NCBI GenBank assembly: GCA_016937595.1
Contig: JAFHKH010000054.1
Span: 1 to 55,620, forward strand
Origin: Pseudomonas cedrina subsp. fulgida
GTDB taxonomy: Bacteria; Pseudomonadota; Gammaproteobacteria; Pseudomonadales; Pseudomonadaceae
Reading direction: 5' to 3'
DNA: 55,620 nucleotides
Positions within the stretch are counted from its first letter, which is position 1; every line of letters starts with the position of its first letter. Below are positions 9,706 to 18,090 of this stretch, one piece after another. Position numbers and translations under genes: made by a program. A model generated the notes under the pieces. That model did not search any database, had not been told where the DNA came from, and worked only from the letters and a program-made list of their open reading frames with translations.

Positions 9706-10647
9706 ATGGCTGACTCTGCTTTCTTCTGCTCCCTGTCCCACGAAGGCGTTCTCGCCGTCCGCGGCGCCGACGCGGCCAAATTCCTTCAGGGCCAACTGAC
9801 GTGCAACCTCAACTACCTGAGCGATACCCAGGCCAGCCTAGGCGCGCGCTGCACACAAAAAGGGCGCATGCAGTCGAGTTTCCGCATTTTGCTGCAAGGC
9901 GACGGCGTGTTGCTGGCCATGGCCGCCGAGTTGCTGGAGCCGCAACTGGCGGACCTGAAGAAATACGCAGTGTTCTCCAAATCCAAACTCACCGACGAGA
10001 GCGTCGCCTGGGCGCGGTTTGGCCTGGTGAATGCCGACGCGGCCCTGGCCAGCCTTGGCCTTGAATTGCCGGCCGAGACCGACAGCGTCGCCCGCCACGA
10101 AGCATTGATCGCCATTCGTGTCTGCCCTGGCCGTGCCGAACTCTGGGCGCCTGCCGAGCAGGCCGACAGCCTTCGCGGCCAACTGACCGAACGTCTGCAA
10201 CAAGCTGACTTGAATGAATGGCTGCTGGGACAAATCCGCGCCGGCCTCGGCCAGGTGATGCCGCAGACACGCGAATTGTTCATCCCGCAGATGCTCAACC
10301 TGCAAGCCGTGGGCGGCGTAAGCTTCAAGAAGGGCTGCTACACCGGCCAGGAAATCGTCGCGCGCATGCAGTACCTGGGCAAACTCAAGCGTCGCCTGTA
10401 CCGCCTGCGCCTTGATGCGGCGCAAATACCCGAGCCAGGCACGCCGCTGTTCTCACCCAGCCACAACAGCGCGATCGGCGAAGTAGTGCTTGCAGCAAAA
10501 GCTGACCAGACCGTTGAACTTCTGGCCGTATTGCAAGCCGAAGCTGCCGATAGTGGCGATGTGCATTTAGGCACACTGGAAGGTCCGGGCTTGCAGCTGC
10601 TCGACCTGCCCTACACGCTTGACCGTGATCGAGAGATCCAGCGTTAG
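9706..10647 (+). CDS. ygfZ: YgfZ/GcvT-domain folate-binding protein
   Basis: This 313-residue protein has the aminomethyltransferase fold and the family signature KGCYTGQE (residues about 209-216) with the conserved cysteine. YgfZ binds tetrahydrofolate and supports repair or assembly of certain Fe-S enzymes such as MiaB. It is divergent from sdhE with a 138-bp gap, a common pairing. Confidence 0.92.
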   Translation: MADSAFFCSLSHEGVLAVRGADAAKFLQGQLTCNLNYLSDTQASLGARCTQKGRMQSSFRILLQGDGVLLAMAAELLEPQLADLKKYAVFSKSKLTDESVAWARFGLVNADAALASLGLELPAETDSVARHEALIAIRVCPGRAELWAPAEQADSLRGQLTERLQQADLNEWLLGQIRAGLGQVMPQTRELFIPQMLNLQAVGGVSFKKGCYTGQEIVARMQYLGKLKRRLYRLRLDAAQIPEPGTPLFSPSHNSAIGEVVLAAKADQTVELLAVLQAEAADSGDVHLGTLEGPGLQLLDLPYTLDRDREIQR

Positions 10648-10683
10648 TCGCCGTACCTTTTTGCAACACCCTAGAGATCATGA

Positions 10684-11504
10684 ATGAACAAACTGGCGGA
10701 AAAAGTCCAACAGGCTTTGGTGAAGGCCATCGACAAGGATGACCTGGTTCTGCCGACACTGCCGGAAGTGGCCCTGAAGATTCGCCAGGCCGCTGAAGAC
10801 CCGGAAATCAGCATCAGCCACTTGAGCAAAGTCATCGGTCGCGACACCGCACTGTCGGCGCGCCTGATCAAAGTGGTCAACAGCCCGTTGTTGCGCGCAA
10901 CCCAGGAAGTCACCGACCTGCACACCGCCATCACCCGGCTGGGCACCAACTACAGCAGCAACCTGGCGATCGGCCTGGTGATGGAGCAGATCTTCCACGC
11001 CCGCTCCGACGTGGTCGAACAAAAGATGCGCGATGTGTGGCGCCGCAGCCTGGAAGTCGCCGGGGTGAGTTACGCCCTGTGCCGCGGCCACAGCCAGCTC
11101 AAGCCGGACCAGGCAGCCCTCGGCGGCCTGGTGCACCAGATCGGCGTACTGCCGATCCTGACCTACGCCGAAGACCACTACGAGTTGCTCGCCGACCCGG
11201 TCAGCCTCAACCATGTCATCGAAAGCATTCATCCGCTGCTGGGCGACAAGCTGCTGGGCGTCTGGGACTTCCCGGAAATGCTGGCGAAATTGCCTGGCCT
11301 GTACCTGGACCTGGAGCGCGACTCGGCCAGCCTCGACTACATCGACCTGGTACAAGTCGCCGTGCTGTATTGCCATCGCGGTACCGACCACCCACTGGCA
11401 AAAGTGGACGTCTCCAGCGTGCCGGCCCTGAAAAAGTTGCGGGCTGACCCCTACAGCGAAAAGCTGCGCACGAGCTGGATGAAGCCCGCTCGATGTTTTA
11501 TTGA
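10684..11504 (+). CDS. HDOD-domain signalling protein, C terminus frameshifted
   Basis: An HDOD domain spans about residues 20-215 (DDLVLPTLPEVALKIRQ at the start, VVNSPLLRATQEVTDL, LGGLVHQIGVLPIL), a non-catalytic HD-like domain used in signalling. Near 11469 one G appears to be missing. Adding it restores the reading LRDELDEARSMFY with a stop at 11502-11504. As written the frame runs on to 11529 with an unrelated tail. Total repaired length is about 273 residues. Function beyond signalling is unknown. Confidence 0.85.
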
Positions 11505-11533
11505 TTCAAGGTTACCCCGTCATCGTTAACGAT

Positions 11534-11560
11534 GTTCGCGAGCAAGCCCGCGCCTACACG
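11534..11560. repeat. REP-like element
   Basis: The sequence TTCGCGAGCAAGCCCGCGCCTACAC is the same class of element as at 40-64. It lies between the convergent HDOD and tctE genes. Confidence 0.65.
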
Positions 11561-12945
11561 GCCGCGATAAAACTCACCCGCACTTTCAACCCCGCCTGCT
11601 CACCATCGTGCAGGCTGATCTGCGCCAGATGCGCCCGGCAGATTTCACCGACAATCGCCAGCCCCAGCCCCGAGCCCATGCCCTGCTGACTGCGCCGATA
11701 GAAGCGCTCGAACACCCGGTCCCGTTCATCCAGCGGGATACCGGGGCCATCATCTTCGACCTCCAGCACCGCCGGCGCCGTCACCCGCAGGATGACATTG
11801 CCGCCGGGCGGCGTGTGGGCCAGGGCATTGTCCACCAGGTTGCTCAGCAATTCGTTCAACAGGGTTGGCTCGCCACGCAGCCACACAGGTTCGTCGGCTT
11901 CCAGCGCCAGCGCCACGCCACGTGCATGAGCCAGCGGCGCCATGGCCATGCCCAGTTCGCGGGCCAACTGGCTGAGATCGAGTATCTGCGCACCGCCTTC
12001 GGCAATCGCCCGGGCGCCGTTTTCGATACGCGCAAGGGATAACAACTGGTTGGCCAGATGAGTCAGGCGGTCAGTGCCCTGGGCGGCGGTTTCCAGCGTG
12101 TTGCGCCAGGTGGCGGGTTCCTCTGCGCGCAAGCCCAGCTCCAGCCGGGCCTTGAGCGCGGCCAGTGGTGTGCGCAGTTCATGGGCCGCATCGGCGATAA
12201 ATTGAGCCTGGCGTTCGAACTGGCCGCGCAGGCGCTCGGTGAAGTGGTTGAGGGAACGCACCAGCGGGCCGAACTCATCTTGCACTTCCACCAGGGGCAG
12301 CGGCCGCAAGTCATCGGGCTGGCGCTCTTCCACCGCCGTGCGCAGGCGCTCCAGCGGGCGCAGCGCCGCACTCACGGCAAACCACACCAGCAACAAGGCG
12401 CCGATGGCGAGCATACCCAGCCGCAGCAAAGTATCGGCCATCAGGCTGCGGGCCATGCTCACGCGCGCTTCATCGGTTTCGGCGACGCGAACTTCTGCCA
12501 TGCCGTTCATGTTCGGTTCGGAAACAGCCTTGAGCAAGCTGACCACACGCACGTGCTGGCCCTGATAGACAGCGTCGTAGAACCGCGCCAGCGCCGGATA
12601 ATCGTCGGTGCGCGGCGTGCCGGGCGGCGGGCCGGGCAGGTTTTCGTAGCCGGAAATCAGCTTCTGGTCGATGTCGTTGACCTGGTAATAAATGCGCCCG
12701 GCGCTGTCGTAGGCAAAGGTGTCCAGGGCCACATAGGGCACGTTGGCGCTCAAGGTGCCGTCCACCTCGGTCAAGCCGGCGGCGATGGTGCGCGCCGAGG
12801 CCAGCAATGTACGGTCGTAGGCGGTGTCGGCGGCCTCGCGACCATTCCAGTAAGCACTCATGCCGCTGGCCAACATCAACAGCACCAGCAACAACGCCAG
12901 GTTCCACAGCAGGCGCCAGCGCAGGCTGCTGGGCTTATACATCAC
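11554..12945 (-). CDS. tctE: TctE-type sensor histidine kinase
   Basis: This 463-residue sensor kinase has a transmembrane helix at about 12-30, a periplasmic sensor region (about 31-170), a second helix (about 172-192), HAMP, the dimerisation/phosphoacceptor box AAHELRTPLAAL (His near residue 254), and a C-terminal ATPase domain with the N box, the G1 box DDGPGIP and the G2 box GSGLGLAI. It overlaps the response regulator gene by 11 bp. Its place next to tctCBA and its periplasmic sensor fit TctE, which senses tricarboxylates. A REP element sits at its 3' end. Confidence 0.9.
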   Translation of the reverse strand: MMYKPSSLRWRLLWNLALLLVLLMLASGMSAYWNGREAADTAYDRTLLASARTIAAGLTEVDGTLSANVPYVALDTFAYDSAGRIYYQVNDIDQKLISGYENLPGPPPGTPRTDDYPALARFYDAVYQGQHVRVVSLLKAVSEPNMNGMAEVRVAETDEARVSMARSLMADTLLRLGMLAIGALLLVWFAVSAALRPLERLRTAVEERQPDDLRPLPLVEVQDEFGPLVRSLNHFTERLRGQFERQAQFIADAAHELRTPLAALKARLELGLRAEEPATWRNTLETAAQGTDRLTHLANQLLSLARIENGARAIAEGGAQILDLSQLARELGMAMAPLAHARGVALALEADEPVWLRGEPTLLNELLSNLVDNALAHTPPGGNVILRVTAPAVLEVEDDGPGIPLDERDRVFERFYRRSQQGMGSGLGLAIVGEICRAHLAQISLHDGEQAGLKVRVSFIAAV

Positions 12946-13606
12946 GGGCTTCCAGCAAATAGCCGAGGCCCCGAAAGGTCACGATAGCGATGGGCTGGCC
13001 GTCGAGCTTCTTGCGCAGGCGATGCACATAGATTTCGATGGCGTCGGGGCTGGCCTCTTCGTCCAGGCCAAACACCTGGGAGGCCAGTTGCTCCTTGCTC
13101 ATCACCCGTCCCGGACGGGCGATCAGCGCTTCAAGCACCGCTTGCTCGCGGGAGGTGAGCGTCATCAGCTCGCCGCCCACGGTGAACCGCCGGGTATCGA
13201 GGTCGTAGACCAGCACGCCGCAGGTCTGCTGCCGCTCACCGCCCAACACGCTGCGACGCAGCAGTGCCTTGACCCGCGCTTCCAACTCCGTCAGTTCGAA
13301 CGGTTTGGCGAGGTAGTCGTCGGCCCCCAGGTTCAGGCCGTGCACGCGGTCCTTCACATCACTGCGTGCCGTCAGCATCAGCACCGGCAGGTTTTTTCCA
13401 CGGCCCCGCAAACGCGCGAGCACCTCGAAACCGTCCATGCGCGGCAAGCCCACATCGAGGATGACCACCGCATATTCCTCGCTGCTCAGGGCCAGGTCCG
13501 CGGCCACGCCATCGTGCAGCACATCGACGGTCAAACCCGTGCTCTTGAGCGCCTGGGCCACACTTTCGGCGAGCTGCAGGTGGTCTTCAACCAGAAGGAC
13601 ACGCAT
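12935..13606 (-). CDS. tctD: TctD-type response regulator
   Basis: This 223-residue OmpR/PhoB family regulator has a receiver domain with the acidic pair ED at 7-8, phospho-acceptor Asp51 (VILDVGLPRMDG) and Lys near 101, and a C-terminal winged helix (about 125-218). It is transcribed with tctE and divergently from tctC. Three direct repeats lie in the shared promoter region and are candidate binding sites. Confidence 0.92.
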   Translation of the reverse strand: MRVLLVEDHLQLAESVAQALKSTGLTVDVLHDGVAADLALSSEEYAVVILDVGLPRMDGFEVLARLRGRGKNLPVLMLTARSDVKDRVHGLNLGADDYLAKPFELTELEARVKALLRRSVLGGERQQTCGVLVYDLDTRRFTVGGELMTLTSREQAVLEALIARPGRVMSKEQLASQVFGLDEEASPDAIEIYVHRLRKKLDGQPIAIVTFRGLGYLLEARDV

Positions 13607-13690
13607 GGATTGTTACCTTATTCGGGGTGGTCGGGGCCACACTTTGCGAGGCAGTTTACAGGCGCCGACTGCCCTGTGAAGCCCGAAAAC

Positions 13691-13720
13691 AGTGAAAGGC
13701 AGTTGAAAGGTTAGTGAAAG
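13691..13720 (+). promoter_or_regulatory. Three direct repeats, candidate TctD operator
   Basis: AGTGAAAGG (13691), AGTTGAAAGG (13701) and AGTGAAAG (13713) are spaced about one helical turn apart, in the 230-bp region between divergent tctD and tctC. Tandem repeats at 10-12 bp spacing are typical for OmpR-family regulators. Assignment to TctD is inference from position. Confidence 0.55.
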
Positions 13721-13836
13721 CTTCGCCGTTTAGCATCAAGCCACGGCAGGTTACGCCCGCCAAGCTATTGAGCGATAGCACCCGAAAAACGCCTCGAAGC
13801 GTTTTCGCCAAATAAGAACAATAAATGGAGACACAC

Positions 13837-14819
13837 ATGACGTTCCCCCTACGTAAACTCGCCCTTGCCGCCGGCTGCATGCTGTTCGCCGGCCAACTGC
13901 TGGCCGCCGAAGAACCCAAGCGTCCCGAATGCATCGCCCCGGCCTCCCCTGGCGGCGGTTTCGACCTGACCTGCAAACTGGCGCAAAGCGCACTGGTCAA
14001 CGAGAAATTGCTGAGCAAGCCAATGCGCGTGACCTACATGCCGGGGGGTGTGGGTGCGGTGGCCTACAACGCCGTGGTCGCCCAACGCCCGGCGGATGGC
14101 GGCACCCTGGTCGCGTGGTCCAGCGGTTCGTTGTTGAACCTGGCCCAGGGCAAGTTCGGGCGCTTCGATGAAAGCGCCGTGCGTTGGCTGGCCGCCGTCG
14201 GCACCAGCTACGGCGCCATCGCCGTGAAGGCCGATTCGCCTTACAAGTCCCTCGACGATCTGGTCAAAGCCTTGAAGAAGGACCCGGGCAGCGTCGTGAT
14301 CGGTTCCGGCGGCACCGTCGGCAGCCAGGACTGGATGCAAACCGCGCTGATTGCCAAGGCCGCCGGGATCAACCCGCGCGAGCTGCGCTACGTGGCCTTG
14401 GAAGGCGGCGGTGAAATCGCCACCGCCCTGCTCGGTGGTCACATCCAGGTGGGCAGCACCGACATCTCCGACTCCATGCCGCACATCTTGAGCGGCGACA
14501 TGCGCCTGCTGGCGGTGTTCTCCGAAAAGCGCCTGGACGAGCCGGAGATGAAGAACATTCCGACCGCCAAAGAGCAAGGCTACGACATCGTCTGGCCCGT
14601 GGTGCGCGGTTTCTACCTCGGCCAAAGGTCAGCGATGCCGACTACGCCTGGTGGAAAGACGCCTTCGACAAACTGCTGGCCTCCGACGAGTTCGCCAAGC
14701 TGCGTGACCAGCGCGAGCTGTTCCCGTTCGCCATGACCGGCCCGGAGCTGGACACCTACGTGAAGAAACAGGTGGCTGACTACAAAGTGCTGGCCAAAGA
14801 GTTCGGCCTGATCCAGTAA
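13837..14819 (+). pseudogene. tctC: TctC, periplasmic tricarboxylate-binding protein, frameshifted
   Basis: A signal peptide (residues 1-24, cut near LLAAEE) precedes a Bug/TctC-type binding domain (PASPGGGFDLTCKLAQ; NVAYMPGG-like MTYMPGG region near 60). The ATG at 13837 is preferred over one 12 bases upstream because TGGAGA lies at ribosome-site distance. The frame breaks near 14622: one C added in GGCCAAAGG restores YLGPKVSDADYAWWKDAF and runs to the stop at 14817. The repaired length, about 327 residues, is normal. The protein delivers citrate or related tricarboxylates to TctBA. Confidence 0.9.
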
Positions 14820-14828
14820 TCGCCCCTC

Positions 14829-14929
14829 TGTGGGAGCGGGCGTGCTCGCGAAAAACTGCAACGATAATGCGTGCTGCCTGGCTACACGCAACGTCCGTGT
14901 GTTCTTCGCGAGCAAGCTCGCGCCTACAA
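14829..14929. repeat. Inverted REP pair (REPIN) inside the tct operon
   Basis: Two REP units in opposite orientation, TGTGGGAGCGGGCGTGCTCG (14829) and GCGAGCAAGCTCGCGCCTACA (14908), flank about 50 bp. This is the usual REPIN arrangement. It lies between tctC and tctB and could form a long hairpin in the transcript. Confidence 0.75.
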
Positions 14930-14950
14930 AACGTGGCCCAGGAGTTTCCT

Positions 14951-15409
14951 ATGCTCATACAACGCATTTTCGCCGCCGTGTTGCTGCTGGCTTGCGCCGG
15001 CCTCGCGCTGATGGCCTGGCCGTATCAGGCCGCCTTTTCCTACGAGCCGGTCGGGCCACGCGCCTTCCCGCTGCTGATGCTCGGGCTGATGAGCCTGGCG
15101 CTGATCTACATGCTGATTCGCCCGCAAGCGACCAGACACACCGAAGAAGAACCGGCGCTGGACCGCGCCACGCTGATCAAGATCGGCGTGTGCGTCGCGC
15201 TGTTGATCGTCTTCGCCGGCACCTTCGAACCCCTGGGTTTCATCCTCAGCAGCATGCTGATCGGCATCCCGATGGCGCGCCTGTACGGCGGCCGCTGGAT
15301 GCCCAGCGTGGTCATCGTCGGCCTGATGGCCATCGGTCTTTACCTGCTGTTCGATAAAGTCATGGATGTGCCGCTGCCCCTTGGCCTGCTCGACGTTCTG
15401 GAGAACTGA
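14951..15409 (+). CDS. tctB: TctB, small membrane subunit of tripartite tricarboxylate transporter
   Basis: This 152-residue protein has about four hydrophobic helices (7-23, 38-56, 79-97, 112-145), the size and layout of TctB. The ATG at 14951 has GGAG ten bases upstream. Its stop is one base before the ATG of tctA. Confidence 0.9.
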   Translation: MLIQRIFAAVLLLACAGLALMAWPYQAAFSYEPVGPRAFPLLMLGLMSLALIYMLIRPQATRHTEEEPALDRATLIKIGVCVALLIVFAGTFEPLGFILSSMLIGIPMARLYGGRWMPSVVIVGLMAIGLYLLFDKVMDVPLPLGLLDVLEN

Positions 15410-15410
15410 T

Positions 15411-16925
15411 ATGGATACTTTCGGCTACTTGGGCCAGGGCTTCGGCGTTGCACTGTCCCCTTACAACCTGATAACCGCGCTGTGCGGCACCTTGATCGGC
15501 ACCGTGGTCGGCCTGTTGCCGGGCCTGGGGCCGATCAACGGCGTGGCGCTGTTGATCCCCATCGCCTTCGCCCTCGGCCTGCCGCCGGAGTCGGCGTTGA
15601 TCCTGCTGGCCGCCGTGTACCTGGGCTGCGAGTACGGCGGGCGTATCAGCTCGATCCTGCTGAACATTCCGGGCGAAGCGTCCACCGTGATGACCACCCT
15701 CGACGGCTACCCGATGGCCCGCAAAGGCCTGGCCGGCGTGGCCCTGTCGTTGTCGGCCTGGAGTTCGTTCATCGGCGCGTTTATCGCCACCTGCGGCATG
15801 GTGCTGTTTGCGCCGCTGCTGGCCAAATGGGCGATTGCCTTCGGCCCGGCGGAATATTTCGTACTGATGGTGTTCGCAATTGTCTGTCTCGGCGGCATGG
15901 CAGGCGATAAGCCCCTGAAGACGTTCGTGGCGGCGCTGATCGGCCTGTTCCTGTCGGCGGTGGGCATCGACGCCAACAGCGGCGTGTACCGTTTTACCGG
16001 CGATAACATTCACCTGACCGACGGCATCCAATTCGTGGTGTTAGTGCTGGGCTTGTTCTCCATCAGCGAGATCCTGTTGCTGCTGGAAAAAACCCACCGT
16101 GGCCAGGAAGCCGTGAAGGCCACCGGACGGATGATGTTCAACCTGAAGGAAGCGTCTTCGGTCTTCGTCGTGAATATCCGTTGCGGCCTGCTCGGTTTCA
16201 TCATGGGCGTGTTGCCGGGTGCAGGCGCTACCTTGGCTTCGGCCGTTGCCTACATGACCGAGAAACGCATGGCCGGTGCCAGCGGTAAATTCGGCCAGGG
16301 CGACATGCGCGGCCTCGCCGCGCCGGAAACCGCAATCGGCGCTTCCGCCTGCGGTGCGCTGGTGCCGATGCTGACCCTGGGCGTGCCTGGTTCGGGCACC
16401 ACGGCGGTGATGATCGGCGCATTGTCGCTGTACAACATCACCCCTGGCCCGCTGCTGTTCCAACAGCAGCCGGACATCGTCTGGGGCCTGATCGCCTCGT
16501 TGTTCATCGCCAACATCATGCTGGTGATCCTCAACATTCCGATGATCCGCATCTTCACGCGCATCCTCGCCGTGCCGAACTGGGCGCTGGTGCCGGTGAT
16601 CGCGATCATCACCGCGATCGGGGTGTACGCGGTGCACGCCACCACCTTCGACCTGTTCCTGATGGTCGGTATCGGCATCTTCGGCTACATCCTGCGCAAG
16701 CTCGACTTCCCGCTGTCGCCGGTGCTGCTGGGCTTTATCCTCGGCGGCCTGATGGAGCAGAACCTGCGCCGTGCGCTGTCGATTTCCAACGGTGCGCTGG
16801 AGATCCTCTGGTCGAGCCCGATCACCTTTGGGGTATGGATGCTGACCGCACTGATGCTGATGTTCCCGCTGGTGCGTATCTACCGTAAACGTGCTCTGCA
16901 GCGCCGTGCCGTGGCCGATGTCTGA
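15411..16925 (+). CDS. tctA: TctA, large membrane subunit of tripartite tricarboxylate transporter
   Basis: This 504-residue protein with about 11-12 helices has the TctA signature segments LIGTVVGLLPGLGPINGVALL (begins near residue 25; shown to the motif core), GCEYGGRISSILLNIPGEAS and, in the second half, VLPGAGATLASAVAY and LGVPGSGTTAVM. It forms the sodium- or proton-driven uptake channel with TctB and the TctC binding protein. It overlaps the next gene by eight bases. Confidence 0.95.
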   Translation: MDTFGYLGQGFGVALSPYNLITALCGTLIGTVVGLLPGLGPINGVALLIPIAFALGLPPESALILLAAVYLGCEYGGRISSILLNIPGEASTVMTTLDGYPMARKGLAGVALSLSAWSSFIGAFIATCGMVLFAPLLAKWAIAFGPAEYFVLMVFAIVCLGGMAGDKPLKTFVAALIGLFLSAVGIDANSGVYRFTGDNIHLTDGIQFVVLVLGLFSISEILLLLEKTHRGQEAVKATGRMMFNLKEASSVFVVNIRCGLLGFIMGVLPGAGATLASAVAYMTEKRMAGASGKFGQGDMRGLAAPETAIGASACGALVPMLTLGVPGSGTTAVMIGALSLYNITPGPLLFQQQPDIVWGLIASLFIANIMLVILNIPMIRIFTRILAVPNWALVPVIAIITAIGVYAVHATTFDLFLMVGIGIFGYILRKLDFPLSPVLLGFILGGLMEQNLRRALSISNGALEILWSSPITFGVWMLTALMLMFPLVRIYRKRALQRRAVADV

Positions 16926-17946
16926 GGTCACCTTCAGACAATGGTGGGCAACACCGCTGGTCGGCCTGGCCGGCGGTTACCTGGCCAGCCTCGTCGGCTG
17001 GCCTTTGCCGTACATGGTCGGCTCGTTGCTGGCGATCATCCTGGTGCGTTGCCTCACGCCGTGGCAGTTGGCGGAGATTCCCGGCGGGCGCAAATGCGGC
17101 CAATGGGTGGTGGGCATTGGTATCGGCCTGCACTTCACCCCGCTGGTGATCGAGCAGGTGATGAGCCACTTCGGCCTGATCTTCTTCGGCGCGCTGGTCA
17201 CCAGCCTGTCGAGCGTGGTCGGCGTGTGGTTGATGCGCCGCAGCGGTGAAGACCGCGCCACCGCGTTTTTCTCCAGCATGCCGGGCGGTTCCGGCGAGAT
17301 GGTCAACCTCGGCGCGCGCAATGGCGCGATGCTCAGCCGTGTCGCGGCGGGCCAGAGTTTGCGGGTGCTGGTGGTGGTGCTGTGTGTGCCGGCGATCTTC
17401 AAGTATGTGCTCGAAGGCGGCGCGCCGCAGTTTCATCCGGCGCCGGTGAGTTGGCCCTGGCTGTTAATCCTGTTTCCGCTGGGCGCGCTGGTAGCCTGGG
17501 GGTGGCAGCGTTTGCGCCAGCCCAACCCTTGGCTGTTCGGGCCGTTGCTGGTGAGCGCGACGGCCAGCGTGGTGTGGGATTTGCACATCGGCCTGCCCAA
17601 CGGTGGCAGCCAGATCGGCCAGTGGCTGATCGGCAGCGGCCTGGGGTGCCACTTCAACCGTGAGTTCTTCCGCCGCGCGCCTTCGTTCATGGGCCGCACC
17701 CTGCTTGGGACGGCCTTGACCATGGCGCTGGCGACGTTGGCGGCGCTGGGCCTGAGCGCCCTCACCCATCTGGATCTGCGCTCGCTGACGTTGGGCATGA
17801 TGCCCGGCGGGATTGCGGAGATGAGCCTCACGGCCGAAACCCTGCAACTGTCGGTGCCGCTGGTGACGGCGATGCAGGTGATGCGGTTGTTGTTTGTGTT
17901 GTTTTTGGCGGAGCCGTTGTTCAGGTATTGGAACCGCCAGCCATAA
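16918..17946 (+). CDS. AbrB-family membrane protein (AbrB-duplication type)
   Basis: This 342-residue polytopic membrane protein has an internal duplication. Each half carries a GQW-G-GLG/GIGLHF type motif (CGQWVVGIGIGLHF near 60-73; QIGQWLIGSGLGCHF near 235) and a MPGG motif (SSMPGGSGEM, MMPGGIAEM). Despite the family name it is not a DNA-binding protein. The start codon overlaps the end of tctA (ATGTCTGA), so translation is coupled. Its function in the tricarboxylate operon is unknown; a transport or accessory role is inference. Confidence 0.85.
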   Translation: MSEVTFRQWWATPLVGLAGGYLASLVGWPLPYMVGSLLAIILVRCLTPWQLAEIPGGRKCGQWVVGIGIGLHFTPLVIEQVMSHFGLIFFGALVTSLSSVVGVWLMRRSGEDRATAFFSSMPGGSGEMVNLGARNGAMLSRVAAGQSLRVLVVVLCVPAIFKYVLEGGAPQFHPAPVSWPWLLILFPLGALVAWGWQRLRQPNPWLFGPLLVSATASVVWDLHIGLPNGGSQIGQWLIGSGLGCHFNREFFRRAPSFMGRTLLGTALTMALATLAALGLSALTHLDLRSLTLGMMPGGIAEMSLTAETLQLSVPLVTAMQVMRLLFVLFLAEPLFRYWNRQP

Positions 17947-17959
17947 ACCCTCTTTTTCA

Positions 17960-17980
17960 AGTGGCCCGGCCTGGGCCACT
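17960..17980. terminator. Strong hairpin after the tct operon
   Basis: AGTGGCCC-GGCCT-GGGCCACT is a perfect 8-bp stem 14 bases after the last stop of the operon. There is no T-run behind it, so intrinsic termination is uncertain. Confidence 0.35.
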
Positions 17981-17994
17981 GCCGCTGATCGGCA

Positions 17995-18010
17995 CTGTGA
18001 TTTCTCACAG
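17995..18010 (+). promoter_or_regulatory. Dyad box A (CTGT-N8-ACAG) before giant protein 1
   Basis: CTGTGATTTCTCACAG has perfect 6-bp arms and is followed by CTAG. It ends 80 bases before the chosen start at 18091. The same 16-bp design precedes four other genes in the window (21525, 29649, 31883, 38744). The CT-N12-AG frame matches the core of LuxR-type boxes; the regulator is not identified. Confidence 0.65.
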
Positions 18011-18090
18011 CTAGCCAGTTGCACGTACGCCGCGTTCAATCATTACAAGTCCACATGCCACAGCCCCTGTGCTTGCTAGAGGTGTAGATG

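Noticed and set aside
12058-12987. 309-codon open frame antisense to tctE
   Set aside because: Shadow frame with low-complexity His/Gln composition; tctE has all kinase boxes.
15360-16931. Long His/Gln-rich frames antisense to tctA
   Set aside because: Shadows of tctA; no start signal or domain.
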